Source: Sclerotiophoma versabilis (taxonomy: Eukaryota; Ascomycota; Dothideomycetes; Pleosporales; Didymellaceae). From it: DNA of 64,000 bases. The stretch is taken from contig JAAROD010000058.1 of the NCBI GenBank assembly GCA_012274445.1, forward strand, positions 248,001 to 312,000, given 5' to 3'. The position numbers and the translations under genes were made by a program. The notes below the pieces were generated by a model. That model saw only the letters and a program-made list of their open reading frames with translations, was not told where the DNA came from and ran no database searches. The first letter of the stretch is position 1; every line of letters starts with the position of its first letter. Below, piece by piece: positions 11,534-22,599 of this stretch.

Positions 11534-14336
11534 CTTGCTCCTGAATTCTACATCGATTATCCTGCTCTTCAAGCACAAACTTGGCGTATACTTTGTAGTA
11601 CACATCTCAAGCTTTTCAGACAAAAAATGAGCTCCCTCGAGTCGCAAGCCCATGTAGGTAACACCGGTGCTTTCTTGTTGATTCAAGGTGCGAACCACAT
11701 GACACTTGTGTGCCTCGTCCGAGCGAGATTTTGGTCAACTGCATGGCATCGCTAAATGTATATAGCAAGGGCAGCCCTGCGTTTTGGCCCAGGCATGCTG
11801 GCGTTCGCTTCACCCGTACATCATCCCCTTGTTCGGCCGACGAACAAAGCCCGCTGCCTAATATTGCCTACTTTTACATATGACACAGAGATTCGAACTT
11901 AACTGCAGAGTTCATCGTCTTCATTGATTTTACAGTGCCCAACATCTGTGATGTTCTGTTATTGCCTCAGGCAGTCCGCGGAGAATTTGTGGCCCACCCA
12001 CCCACCCACGCGACGCCGGGTTTGGTCCCACTCCAGCCGCGCACCCCACATCGCTCCCGCATTAACCTTGCAAGTGAAGGACACTGTAGAGATCTGCGAC
12101 TTTGTCCAACACAACCGTTTCCACGTTCAGACAGGGCTGCAGTATCGCTTCCCATAGTGTGGTCATTCGGACCGTACCACCACAAAGTTTTCTTGTTTCT
12201 AGATGTGCGGAGTTATAAATAGTGACATCCCGATCTGACAATATAAAGACTCTGCTTCCATGGCTCCAGTAGCGTTTGCGCAAGGCCCAACTGACATAGT
12301 GGACGCGTCATTCTGAGTCGCAGCAATGTGTGGGATGCAGATATACCACTCGCGCCAGTTCACGGCCGTGCACATCATTGCTCTATATCGACCATAAGCC
12401 GGTTTTAAGTACAAAACGAATTACCGACGACTAGGGTCAAAGCTGCTTATCTTGATCGAGGAGGTGGAGATCAGTATGACGAAACTTAAAGTCGTGACAT
12501 CGAATGAGTTGAAAATGAAACTTGGCTGTCAGGCTGACCGACATAAACCGGACGAATCGCAACTGCGTTGGTCGTCATGCGACAATTGAGCGCACATGTT
12601 AATGCTCGTCGGCAGACACGCCGACTTGAATTCCAGGATCCCGAAACAGTAAGCAGCGTGCAGTACGGCAGGCGCGTAGGCGTTATGCAGCCTGACTGCG
12701 GGCCGGATAAGGTGTGGGCCCGGGCCGCAATACGGATGAACGTGGGCTCATGCATAGGACCCGGAGGGCAAGTGTAACCATACTTTATCGAAAGCATCTG
12801 GACCTCAGTAAATCATAAAATGTATATCTTGCCTCGCACTCTGGCTGGGGCACATGTTCGCTTTCAGGCTAAAGCAGGACACAGCCAGGAATCCCGATGC
12901 CTCTAACCTAACCAATGAGTTGCAGAGGCGCTTCTGTACTCCCGTAATTGCGACTTACCGAAGATGAAGCCAATTGTCTTTCTTCGGCCCGGAATCTATA
13001 CCTTGTTATGCAAGTCCGTTCCAATCACTGAAGGCAGGTAAATCAAGTGGCATTCAGGGTGAGCCTAGCTGAGCTCCTCTGTGGCTTTTGCCTCCTTTGC
13101 CTGTTACTGGTTGTGAAGATAACGGGATAGGGCAACAGCGTATGAGTCTATAGGAAAGGGTGAAACGTTGTATGCTCAACGCATCATGCAAGTCTCGTGC
13201 ATGTGTCTTACCTGTATTGTGTCAGACAGTCGAACTTGGTCGCAGCAGAAGAATACCAGTTTGGTGTTGTCCCATGGCTTATCTGTGGAAGGTCGAAGGC
13301 GGCAGGTGTAAGATTGCATATGGAAGAAAATGGGCTGATTGGTGGGCTCCGTTCACGCGCTCAACTCCGAGCTGCGTCAGTCAATGAACGCCACGAAACT
13401 GACATTACATTTGGGAGCCGTGCAGATCGCTAAGCACGACTGGGAGGACCATCTTACCTTGCACCTTTGCCGATGGCTGAAATTTAATTGCTACGAGGTG
13501 TTTAGGTAGCTGGCGCTTAACGCGCACTCAGAATCGGTGCATTAACCTGAGCATTTGTATGATCAGCGCACGTTGTGACAAGACGATAGACTCTGGCTCA
13601 TAATTTTGGAAAACTAAACCTTGAGCAAGAACATAATGAAGCATTGTGACGATCGCACCTAGAACGTGACGCGCCTTCATTCTCCTAGTTGTAGATTACA
13701 TTGGATATACAAAAACCTATCCTCTTTCCTCCTATGTTATGGTTTGAATTGTGACCTGCAGAAACCAAAATGACACTGTTAGTGCGCCTGTGTTGCCGAA
13801 GGTTCGAAAATATGTTACTGAAGCGCTCACGATGCCCTCGTTGTAGTTTCTTGCCGCCGTACTAGATTTTGGCTTTGGTGATTTATTGACCTATAGAAGA
13901 GATACTCTAGACAACGAAGTCGCACAGACACCTTCTAGAGTGCTTTATTGCTCCTATGATAGTGGAATCAGTACGCTTAGCTTGAAGCTATGACGCTCTG
14001 ATCCTGTTAGTTGCCCTGAATCTTCCTCCGGACGTGGTGTTACGATCGCAAGAACACTGGCTGTAGGACGAAAGCACCTATTCGCTTGCTGATTCTCAAA
14101 GTCTGCTATATTACATACCCACCTACTCTTGTAACTTAACGCACAATTCTCCTGCTGATATCTATATCATACTCAGCGACGACATTAAGGCCAAAATCAT
14201 CTTCTAAGTGCACCTTTCCTAGCCCAGCTAAAGCAAGACCATGCGGTGACTGCTGAAAACTCTTGACAATACTTGATTCACCGGACCTATGTAGATAACT
14301 GTGTTTGCTGAGAGGTGAGGAGAAGGATTCGCACTC
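11534..14336. other. Intergenic, no supported gene
   Basis: This 2.8-kb gap lies between the convergent 3' ends of coiled-coil genes 2 and 3. It contains a short CCCACC run near 11993. Around 12060-12400 on the minus strand there is a faint, broken resemblance to the DUF6590 core, too weak to annotate. I see no RNA gene or transposon. Confidence 0.4.
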
Positions 14337-15947
14337 CTAAATGTAGGTGGAATGAGCGTTTCTTGTTGGTAGCATTGAGAAGGACTTGAAAGGACTTGAG
14401 AGCCTTGTATGAGATGGTATAGGCATCACACTGGGTTGCATGATGTCTGAGGTACCTTCCGGTTTGTCCGGTATGTGACGGAACGGGCTCAAGAAGTGGG
14501 ATCGGTAGCCATCCAATTGTGTGAACGGTATAGAGCTTCCATCTTCACCTGGCTCATGACTCGTAGCACGAGTCAAAGTATTGCCTTCATCATCCTCATC
14601 TCCACAACAACATTCTGTCATGTCATCGCTCGCATGGTCAATATCCCAGTAGCGAGCAGCTCGATCTTCCCAACTTCCGTCAGCCGGAGTCACCAACCCC
14701 TTCTCAATAGATATATTCCGATAGATTGTTTTTTGCAGGGGATCTTCCTGATACTGCTCAAGTAGCCATTCTCGCAACCGACCTTTGACTTTTGGATGAT
14801 TGGAGAGCATCGGAAGTGCACCTTCAGTAAGGGCTTTGCCTATGAAGATGGAAGGTGCCGGTGGTATGTCTGCAAGATGTGTCGGGTATGATCGGCGCCT
14901 GGTAGCCACGAGGCTTTGTATATCGTGGAACATGGCCTCATTCTTGAGTGACCGGGCTTCAACTTCGTATTCAGAAATTTGTCGCAACATTCCAAAAAAT
15001 GGTTCTTCTTTCATATTTAGAATGCCCTGATCCTCTTCTACAAACTGTAAAGTAATCTCAGGTTCCCTGTTGATTAAGGCCAAATCCATGTCTATCTTAC
15101 GAGATTGGTTTGCACGCGATTGTCGCAATGTGTCAAACTTTCTTCGAAGTCTGTCGAGTTCTGTCATCACGGCGGCGTAGTCTCGAGATCCGGAGCTCTG
15201 CAACGTCAGAGGATCTGAAAAGCCAGATTGTGGCATTTCCAGCAACGGAGGGGCGATTACCAGTTGTACAGCCGGCCTTGTGTGGTCGGTCTGAAGGAAG
15301 AGTGAAGGTGAAAGTGGTGGTGGTGGTAGCGGTGAATGCTGAGGCAATCCTCCAATCTGCTTATCGACTGTAGGCACAAGACCCAGTGGAGGAGACGGCG
15401 GTACGGGAAAGGTTGCAGGTAACTGTGTTCCGGCAGAAGCAGCAGTTGCGGATTGGGTTATCGGATCGTCGTGGCGACGAGGCTTCGTAGCGACTGCTAG
15501 CATAGAAGTGTCGAGAGCATCCAGCAAGTCGAATTGATAGAAGTCATTTTCGTCGTCCAAGAACCGCCACTCGAGGCCTGATAGATTGCGCTCAGCTTGC
15601 AAAAATTCATCCTCAATAACTCCCAGCTCATTTCGTAAGGTCTCCACCTCGTTGTAAGCGTCAATAAGCGGCGTAGGAAGAGCACTGTGGGCGTCACTGA
15701 TGTACTCGCGCAATCTGCTCATAAAAGAAGCCTCTGCATCGCCGGCTTCCACACGCTTCTCTCGCACTCTGCTGCTCAACGTTCGTAACCTTTCACGCTC
15801 TATGACTAGCGCTTCCCGAGACTTTGCAAGCTTTGCCTGTACGTCTGAAAGATGCTTGAATGCTTTTCGAGCATCCTGAAGTGTATAGCTGAGCATGGCA
15901 GGCCGATCGTGTGCTTTGTCGTCGTTGATGAGTGCATGGAACGACAT
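14337..15947 (-). CDS. Coiled-coil/polyproline protein with WLL module 3 (pair 3)
   Basis: Intronless, 536 aa, ending in TAG. Residues about 20-150 are the coiled coil and carry the family blocks VEAGDAEASFM, YNEVETLRNELGVIEDEF and LEWRFLDDENDFYQFD. They are closer to the protein at 4351 than to the one at 9890. A proline-rich stretch (SPLPPPPLSPSLF) lies near residue 205-220. A second helix (VMTELDRLRRKFDTLR) follows. The C-terminal module GRLREWLLEQYQEDP...WEDRAARYWDID begins near residue 390. The tail is short. It is divergent from the DUF6590 gene at 16696, so this pair is inverted relative to pairs 1 and 2. Function unknown. Confidence 0.8.
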   Translation of the reverse strand: MSFHALINDDKAHDRPAMLSYTLQDARKAFKHLSDVQAKLAKSREALVIERERLRTLSSRVREKRVEAGDAEASFMSRLREYISDAHSALPTPLIDAYNEVETLRNELGVIEDEFLQAERNLSGLEWRFLDDENDFYQFDLLDALDTSMLAVATKPRRHDDPITQSATAASAGTQLPATFPVPPSPPLGLVPTVDKQIGGLPQHSPLPPPPLSPSLFLQTDHTRPAVQLVIAPPLLEMPQSGFSDPLTLQSSGSRDYAAVMTELDRLRRKFDTLRQSRANQSRKIDMDLALINREPEITLQFVEEDQGILNMKEEPFFGMLRQISEYEVEARSLKNEAMFHDIQSLVATRRRSYPTHLADIPPAPSIFIGKALTEGALPMLSNHPKVKGRLREWLLEQYQEDPLQKTIYRNISIEKGLVTPADGSWEDRAARYWDIDHASDDMTECCCGDEDDEGNTLTRATSHEPGEDGSSIPFTQLDGYRSHFLSPFRHIPDKPEGTSDIMQPSVMPIPSHTRLSSPFKSFSMLPTRNAHSTYI

Positions 15948-16695
15948 TGCCAGAGTGTTCTGATGGACCCGATATGAAGTTGCTCATTTTCACAGAGCAG
16001 TTCCAAGCAAGGATCTGCTCTGTTGTGAAGAATGCAGTAAAACGTGGCTGGCTGACGAGCGCCGAGGATCTTTAACGGGGCTTGCTGGAGCGAGGTTGTC
16101 TTTGATCAAAGGCAATGTCGGCCGCACGTGTTCCAATCCGAAGGGTTTGTGATAGAATCGTAAGCAAAAGGCAAGTCGATTGTTTTTGGGCATGATGGTT
16201 ATCACAGCTGCGTAGCTAGCCTTGCTGGGTTGTAAGCCTTGAGCGAATCAGACAAACAGAAGATATGCAGCCACCCTCGCTTGTGTATCATAGGAATGCT
16301 CCGATCAATATGCAAGGCTGATAGAACACTGTCGGCTGACTTGTTGACCGAGCTACTGGACCCGCAGCACAGCGCGTTGCCTTGTTTGATATAGGCAATC
16401 CTTGACTCAGCGCCGCATCAATCTAACAAACGCCATGACCACCTCGCATACTCTCACGCGCGTTTGGCCACATCCTGATTGGCACATGACATACACACTG
16501 TGTTGCAAGTCCATGATGGAAGCGGAGAAGCCTGTTGACAAACTTGGAGCTGCATGAGATATGGTGCGTACCCCTCTCTCTCGGAAGATGGACCACGGGC
16601 AAGAGCAGAGCCGCAAAACTCGGCATTTGGAGGTTGTATAAGAGTACGGTTGGTCTTAAAGCTGGCACATGTGATACCAAATATCGCAAGTGAGA
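15948..16695. promoter_or_regulatory. Divergent promoter region of pair 3
   Basis: A 748-bp gap between start codons with no supported gene. TATAAGAG at about 16637, some 60 bp before the plus-strand ATG, is a plausible TATA element. Confidence 0.4.
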
Positions 16696-17738
16696 ATGTC
16701 GCACAATCAGCCGTCGTGGATCTGGAGCAAAGAGCACAACAATCACTACTGTGTTACACTAGACAACAATGGTAAGGCTATTTCCGTCTTTCGGGTCGTT
16801 ATTAGTGTGATCTCTGAAGCTTAACATCTGCAGGAAATTATGTTTATACGTGGTATTCGGAACCCTCAGCAGCCTCTCAACCATCGACTTCACAAGCAGC
16901 AACAACGCAAACAGCTGGCCCTCAGGAGACTCGGAATGACTCTGTAGTAGGTGGTGACATAGTTGCGCCACCCCCTGGTATGATTTGATTCACCTGGAGT
17001 TGAATATGGCTGGAGATACTGAACTGTTATCTCAGTACCGTGGGAGACCCGGGCAAACCTACCGAACTTCATCGCTGGAACACCAGACAAAGGATGGTAC
17101 GATGAGCTCGATCACAGTGAGTGCCGACAAAAAGAATGCCTCAACATGCTTATAATCTTCAGGTTATCGTATGCGTACTGGGGGAGAAGCTCGACAATTT
17201 TTCAAGAAAGGGAGAGTGTTCGCAACTCTCTACACCGAAACTACCGGGGGAACGGCACAGTCGAACATCTGGAACGATTCTTACACAACAGTGAAATATG
17301 GACAGTCGGCTTTTACGCAGATAAGGCGGTTTGTCGTCGTTTCTGTCCGTAGGAACTTCGTCTACGCTTGGTCAGTTGTTGACAAGAAAGCGCCCCCAAA
17401 CCTTTACTGACCTGAACAGTGCTATTGCCACATACAGCAAGAAAGGCACACTGAAACCGGGGTGTAACCCCGGCGAACATGCGGTTATTTACAGTACTGG
17501 CACCGATCCACGCACTTGCTACTTCGAAGGCGAGTGCAGAAATGGATTATATAAAGAACCGATCGAAGTTGAGCCAGCCGACGAGACTGGATATTTGACT
17601 CCAGAATCACGGATTCGCTTCGGCAAAGCATACGCAATCGAATGGAATATAAAGGTGAAAGATATTGGCATGGTCGCAGCTGAGGACATGGCCAAGCTGC
17701 TTCGTTACTTCAAGGACGAAGACCGTGAAGTATTTTAG
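16696..17738 (+). CDS. DUF6590-type protein 3, WW-like N-terminus (pair 3)
   Basis: Five exons, 16696-16771, 16834-16977, 17036-17116, 17163-17370 and 17420-17738, total 828 nt in frame and give 275 aa. Exon 1 and the start of exon 2 encode the WW-like motif (WIWSKEHNNHY, then YTWYSEP). A serine/threonine/glutamine linker follows. GWYDELDHS leads into the DUF6590 core: FFKKGRVFATLY, RRFVVVSV, YAC (the cysteine is made by the last splice), TYSKKG, KPGCNPGEHAVIY, YFEGEC, SRIRFGKAYAIEWNIKVKDIG. Intron positions and phases in the 3' half match the gene at 2618-3574. It is divergent from coiled-coil gene 3. No enzyme motif is visible, and function is unknown. The exon model is mine but is internally consistent. 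Confidence 0.8.
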
Positions 17739-18589
17739 GATTACAACCGGCTCGCATACGTTTCAAAACTAGACTGACATAAATTTTCAATACCTTATAC
17801 GTTTGCTTTGCGCGTACTACGTTAACGGCCGCAAGGTACATTGCACGTCGCAAGCATGAAATATACACATCGTTTTCCTTCGTGCTTGCCTATCTTTATT
17901 GTTAGGTAATAAGTCTTGTATTGTCTTACGTGACCAAATCAAATAATGAGCCTATTAGAGCGAACAGAGTTCTTTCCAGGCGGGCTTGATGTGTTGTCTA
18001 TGGTTCTTATTCAAGGCCGCTGACGGGGAGCACTCAAAATCGAAGCGCTGTTTTGAGGATACAAGGAATGCAAGAAGTTCTATAAGACATTGCCGTAATG
18101 ATAGGAGGTAGTATCAGCATTGATGTCGTGAATAAGTTTGATTCCAAAATTCGAAAGCAGCACAGACACCACGCATTCTAGTATGCCCGATACCTGACTG
18201 GATAGTGAGCAACAACCTGTCATGCTCAAACTTGCCGAAAAAACACCTCCAATATGGCCGTCTTTGTCTCGCGCCTATCGCGTGGGATATCACTGGCCCC
18301 CTTCAAAGCACTGTCACTACGAGGCATGATGTAAACAGCGACATCCGCAACACGCCATCGTCCAACATAACGACAAGGCTCCACTTCTCGCCTATTCCCT
18401 CCATTTCATGTTCTTTCTACTCTCTTTAAGACTCCGCGAATTTGTGTGCTCGAGCCTTTACGTCGTCAACGTTATATCATTGCCACAATTCCCGCCCAAG
18501 GCTACAATCGCGTGCTGCCTTTAAACTGCACAGGGAGCCCTCGAGCATCTAGCAGTACATATCAAACCATCCTGATCGAAGTGTGATAA
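17739..18589. other. Intergenic, no supported gene
   Basis: This holds the 3' flank of DUF6590 gene 3 and the upstream flank of the kinase relic. No family match is seen in the short frames. Confidence 0.4.
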
Positions 18590-19450
18590 GTGTGTTCGAG
18601 GAAATCGTTTTTCAGGAGTATGAGGGGATTGAGCAGATACCTTACTTTGAAGTTAGAATTCTCAACAAAACTGCCTGCCTGTGGCACGGTAACTAAGATA
18701 AGAGAAAGAACAACGAACAAACTCTTCACTCGGAAAACCTTGGTGTTCAAAGGAAAGAACAATGCGACCCTAGAGTGAGGGCTTCTTAAAGAAATCCGTG
18801 TCACACAAAAGCTCAGCACTCACCGTCATTTCACCTGGTTTAATGCCGCCTACAAAATCAAGGAATACATGGCGGTGATCCTCAAGCCCGTCGCTGAACA
18901 AGGCGATCTGTCTGACTATCTCGAGAAATACTGGGATTGCGCTGCAGCCAACGATGCAGAGCTACAGTCCATGGGGTCTTTACTGAAACGCGCTTTTGGT
19001 TGCTTGGCGGATGGCTTAGCATTCATGAAAGACCAGTGTATCCGACACAAAGACATGAAACCAAAGAACATTCTGGTTTATCGGGATTCAGTCGGATCCA
19101 CGGACCTTGGTGGTTCTTTCGATAGCAGCGCCCACGCTAATAGTATCTCGACCGGACTGGCCACGGTCATGACAAGAAAACACTGTGCCCCAGAAGTTCT
19201 TGGAAACACACCACGAAACTCGAAATTCGATGTTTGGACTCTCGGCTGCATTTATCTTGAGATGTTGTCAGCGGTGACACAGTCGTTTCACACTAAGGTC
19301 TCTGAGATCCTTGAAGACAGAGAAGGCCGCTTTGGCGACGGGTCCATGAACAGATTACACGCAGCCGTGAATGAAGCTACGGTACCCCCCAAACAAACGT
19401 TCCAGCGGAAGGCTGTATCGGTATGGCTACTCACGCTGCCTTGTAAAGGC
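18590..19450 (+). pseudogene. Ser/Thr protein kinase relic
   Basis: A kinase-domain reading frame is interrupted by TGA at 18776-18778; both parts are in the same frame. The upstream part has a decayed glycine loop (ACGTVTKIRERTT) followed by the ATP-lysine region (LFTRKTLVF). The downstream part has the hinge region (VILKPVAEQGDLSDYL), the catalytic loop as HKDMKPKNILVY in place of HRD.KP.N, and a metal-binding motif reading DLGGSFD instead of DFG. It also has CAPEV for APE and DVWTLGCIYLEM for the F-helix. The short N-lobe, internal stop and altered motifs indicate loss of function. The frame stays open to 19972, but there it runs out of frame across a DUF6590 relic. It resembles the fungus-specific kinases common in accessory regions. 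Confidence 0.65.
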
Positions 19451-19689
19451 TTTCAGCAAGCGCGGTCGCTAATCAATTGCTGGGGCATGCCGGCTTCATC
19501 TGCAATAGTTGCCAGGCTCAATACAACGAGACTGTTGATGAGAGCCCCGAAGTCAATGATAGATCAGCCTCACCAGCTATCCAGACGACCTACCTTACTT
19601 CCTCAAGGTCTTGGTGTGAAAATTGTGGGCACATACACTGGTTTGGACAGTGATCGTCTTGATTTATCCTTCTTTGTGAGAGAAACAGT

Positions 19690-20290
19690 ACATTCTATAT
19701 CAAGAGGGGAATTTTCACTATCACGATGGACGAGCATTTTTCCCCGGCAGAAGATCCCGTCCCAAACAACTCTTCTGCAACAATCAGAGAGGTCGGAAGT
19801 AAGCCCACCAAAATGTCCAGTCAAGTCCGGTGTTTTGTGGTGGCACGTCGGAAGCGCGACTCTTGCTTTGATTGCCCTATCTTCACATACAACGGGTAGG
19901 GTACGAAAAAGGCTGTTATTAATCTTTAGGGGCACGCTATTGTCCATTGCTGGGGTGAGTCTTCTCAGCTGATAGATCGCGAGACTGGTATCACAAAACC
20001 CTCAATCCCGTCATCATGCCGGATGATAGTAGGCCACTGAGCATAGCGTCCCGTGTTTACTTCGGAGCCTATAATCCATTACAGTAAAACGTCAAGGTGA
20101 AAGACGTCCGCTATATCCCTGTAGAAAACATCTTTTCTCTGATTGAAAATTGGAGAGAAGAGAACCAGAGAAGGGAGAAACTGAGAGAAGAGGGGCAACG
20201 AGGAGGTGGAGAAGCACACGAAGACAGTGTTACAGAGTATAGCGATATAAGTCTCCCATCTGACCAGCTTCCCCCGGAGCATTCAAAGCC
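19690..20290 (+). pseudogene. DUF6590 relic, related to protein 2
   Basis: Blocks in order match the pair-2 DUF6590 protein: RCFVVARRKRDSC, CPIFTYNG, HAIVHCWG, ETGITKPSIP, ASRVYFGAYNP, NVKVKD and ENIFSLIENWREEN. They are broken by TAG codons after TYNG and before GHAIV, a one-base frame slip near 20020, and a TAA just before NVKVKD. It has no intron in the YAC-equivalent CFDC, like protein 2 and unlike 1 and 3. The C-terminus runs on as a charged tail into the next relic. Confidence 0.65.
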
Positions 20291-20300
20291 CACCGTGAAC

Positions 20301-20396
20301 ATGGCTGGCGAACCCGAGTGGAACGCCGAACACCAACGATTGGTCCGGAGCACATAGGATCCCAATGACGAATTTCACTACTGGGAACATGACAAC
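20301..20396 (+). pseudogene. Isolated WW-like first exon of a DUF6590 gene
   Basis: An ATG at 20301 opens MAGEPEWNAEHQRL, and FHYWEHDNG follows 14 codons later. This matches the WW-like first exons of the three intact DUF6590 genes (W..EHQR..., then W). An in-frame TAG (20355) interrupts it. A GTAGGT donor follows at the position expected from gene 3. No DUF6590 core is found downstream, so this is a stranded 5' exon. Confidence 0.45.
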
Positions 20397-21151
20397 GGTA
20401 GGTCTACAACCCAAACTGTTACTCTCAGCTAACGTCATTCAGGAAAGCGATGAATCCTCTTTTCTCGGTTCCTACCATACACATAGAAATCTAGCTTCTG
20501 AATACCATCGTCAGTATAAACGAGAAACCGTGTCTTTTCCTTCTCCCTCGCATGTTAAGAGATTCACGTAGACGAGCAACCTGGCAATTCGAGGAACAGA
20601 AGGTGAATTCTGACTTGTCTTTTTTCCCCCACACAAGGGTGCCTTACTTGCCTGTCCGCCTGATAATAGTCGAGTAGTCTTATTCTTACACACGAAAATA
20701 TGTCTGCTTTGTACATTCTGGATCACTTACGGCTGAGACTCGTCATTGACAGTAAGCTCTGCAATACTATCAGTAAGTAGCGAAAGATCCAGGCATGGTA
20801 TACTGTAAGTAACTCGGAAGGGTGGCCGTTCTCTTGGAAAGACCGACGCAGTTGAGACACCCAACTCAGCATTGTTACGCGTTGATACATCAAGAAGCAG
20901 ACGATCTTCCCTCTACGTTTCAGGGAATGTAGATATAAATACATTGTGTTCTACTTTCCGGTCTTGTCTCAAATGAGCTCTTACATTCCCTCCATGATTC
21001 ACCATCAAGATAACGCCCTTTCCCAGAGGGTATCGTTCCAACACACTTAAACGCCAACCCAAAATGCTAAACATCAACCATGCAATACAACGAGATAGGT
21101 CCGCAGGCCAGATCGGCGTAAGTCCCGCCGTCCAAGACACTCACGGATGCT
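20397..21151. other. Intergenic, no supported gene
   Basis: Boundary between the accessory island and the housekeeping block. Nothing is recognised. Confidence 0.4.
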
Positions 21152-22599
21152 TTACAAATCTCCCAAATTCAGCACATCCTCCAGTGCGCCATCCAACTCA
21201 TTGACATCGCCCACACTTCCCCCATTCCAATTCGCCATCTCATCGTCTCCATCAACCTGCATCTTCTCCCCTTCCCCACCGATCTTCAAGTCCACAGTGA
21301 TGTCTTCGTCGAGCCACTTGGCCAATCCGCTCTTATCTTGCCCAACACCATTGACAACACCATTCACCCTTTCCGATTTCTTTTTCTGGGGTGAGGGGTA
21401 GATTTCCTCTATCCCCGGCACATCGAGGAAGGTGGAGTTCATAATGTTGCCAGCAACAATCGGCGTCTGGCCTAGATACCCATCGCCAAGTTGCAGCGCC
21501 AGCCGTAAATCCTCCATACACAGCAACTTCCGTTTCCGCCGTTCCTCTTGCTCGGCGGGTAGCTCGCCTTTCGCGTCGCGGATCAGCTCGCCCCGCTCGG
21601 CTAGCCTTTCCTCCCTGTCCACCCTCTTCTTGAATGCACCTGTTCTTACATAGCTACCCCCGTTTACTGCGACTTTACCGAGGAATGATGCGAGGGCTTC
21701 TTTAATGAACGTCTCGGTCGCGAGGTTCATGAGCTCTGGGCATTCGGGAGTGTGGCCCTGGGGAAGGCCGAACTCGTAGCATGAAGGAAGGAGACGGGCG
21801 GAAATGGAGGAGGCGGTGGGAAACTCGTGGGTCTCGCTAAACAAGGGGGCGGTGTAGCGTTTACGGATTTCGAGGTCCCAGTCTAAATCCCTAGTCAACA
21901 TCATACACTTGCGCATCTGGGGGCCGTAGAGCTGCCGAAGATATGTGAAAGGAGTGTTGGAGGAGCAAACGTACTGGTCTTGTAGCCGCCGGCTGGGCCT
22001 ACTGGGCCGACCTCAGGCTGTTTCCCTCTCTTCATCTCAATCAATTCATTCACCGGTCCCAATGCGCCAGCTGCTGCTCCGTCCTGTCCGCCCACAGACG
22101 CAGCTTCTGCAGCGGGTATGGTTTTCAGCCTCTTCCTTTCCCTTCTCGATAACTGCATGACCTCATACTTCAGCCTTTTCTCGCTTTCATCTCCTTGCCC
22201 TTTGACTGTGCTGCTCGATGGCTTGTCTGTACTTGAAACCCAACTCGCAATTCCTGCCTCAGGCGCATCGCGCCATACGTTTGCATAGATGGCTGCGACC
22301 AATGTGTTATGTGCGTGTTCCAGCGCGGTAGTATTGAGTATCTTGCCCAACTTAAAGCTTAACTCTTCCTGGTTGAGGTTGCCGAGAAAGAACTGTGTAA
22401 GGCTGGTCTTGTATGTGGTCCAATCCGTATCGCTGATTGCGCCTTTTACGGCTGAATAGAGAGGCTCGACATCGATGCGTGGTTTCCTTTCCGTGCTTGA
22501 CTTCTTAAGCGTGAGCGGAGGGTCGAGGTCAGGGATGCTGGAGAAGGGCAATGTGCCAGTGTTGGCCATGTCTGTATCATTTGGTTGGATTGTCGCCAT
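21152..22599 (-). CDS. hfi1: SAGA complex subunit Hfi1/Ada1
   Basis: Adaptor subunit of the SAGA histone acetyltransferase/co-activator complex, acting in the nucleus. The Ada1 (SAGA-Tad1) domain is in the N-terminal half. It reads RIDVEPLYSAVKGAISD, then FFLGNLNQEELSFKLGKIL and HNTLVAAIYANVW, a histone-fold-like region. Downstream are a basic patch (SRRERKRLK), the block LDWDLEIRKRY, and an acidic C-terminus. The two reading frames must be joined by an intron near 21932-22002. A GTAGGC donor at 22002 with a CAG acceptor at 21932 gives exons 22599-22003 and 21931-21152, and 458 aa in frame with YLRQLYGPQMRK preserved. No clear branch site is visible, so these boundaries are provisional. The ATG at 22599 is the only start upstream of the domain. 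Confidence 0.8.

Noticed and set aside
12060..12420. Minus-strand blocks resembling FVVVR and YC.PV.TW of the DUF6590 core
   Set aside because: The match needs several stops and a frame change and covers few residues; it is within what chance can give. A profile search of this interval would decide.
1..20400. Subtelomeric location or horizontal transfer for the cluster
   Set aside because: No telomere repeats, no shift in base composition and fungal-type introns; nothing in the sequence supports either.
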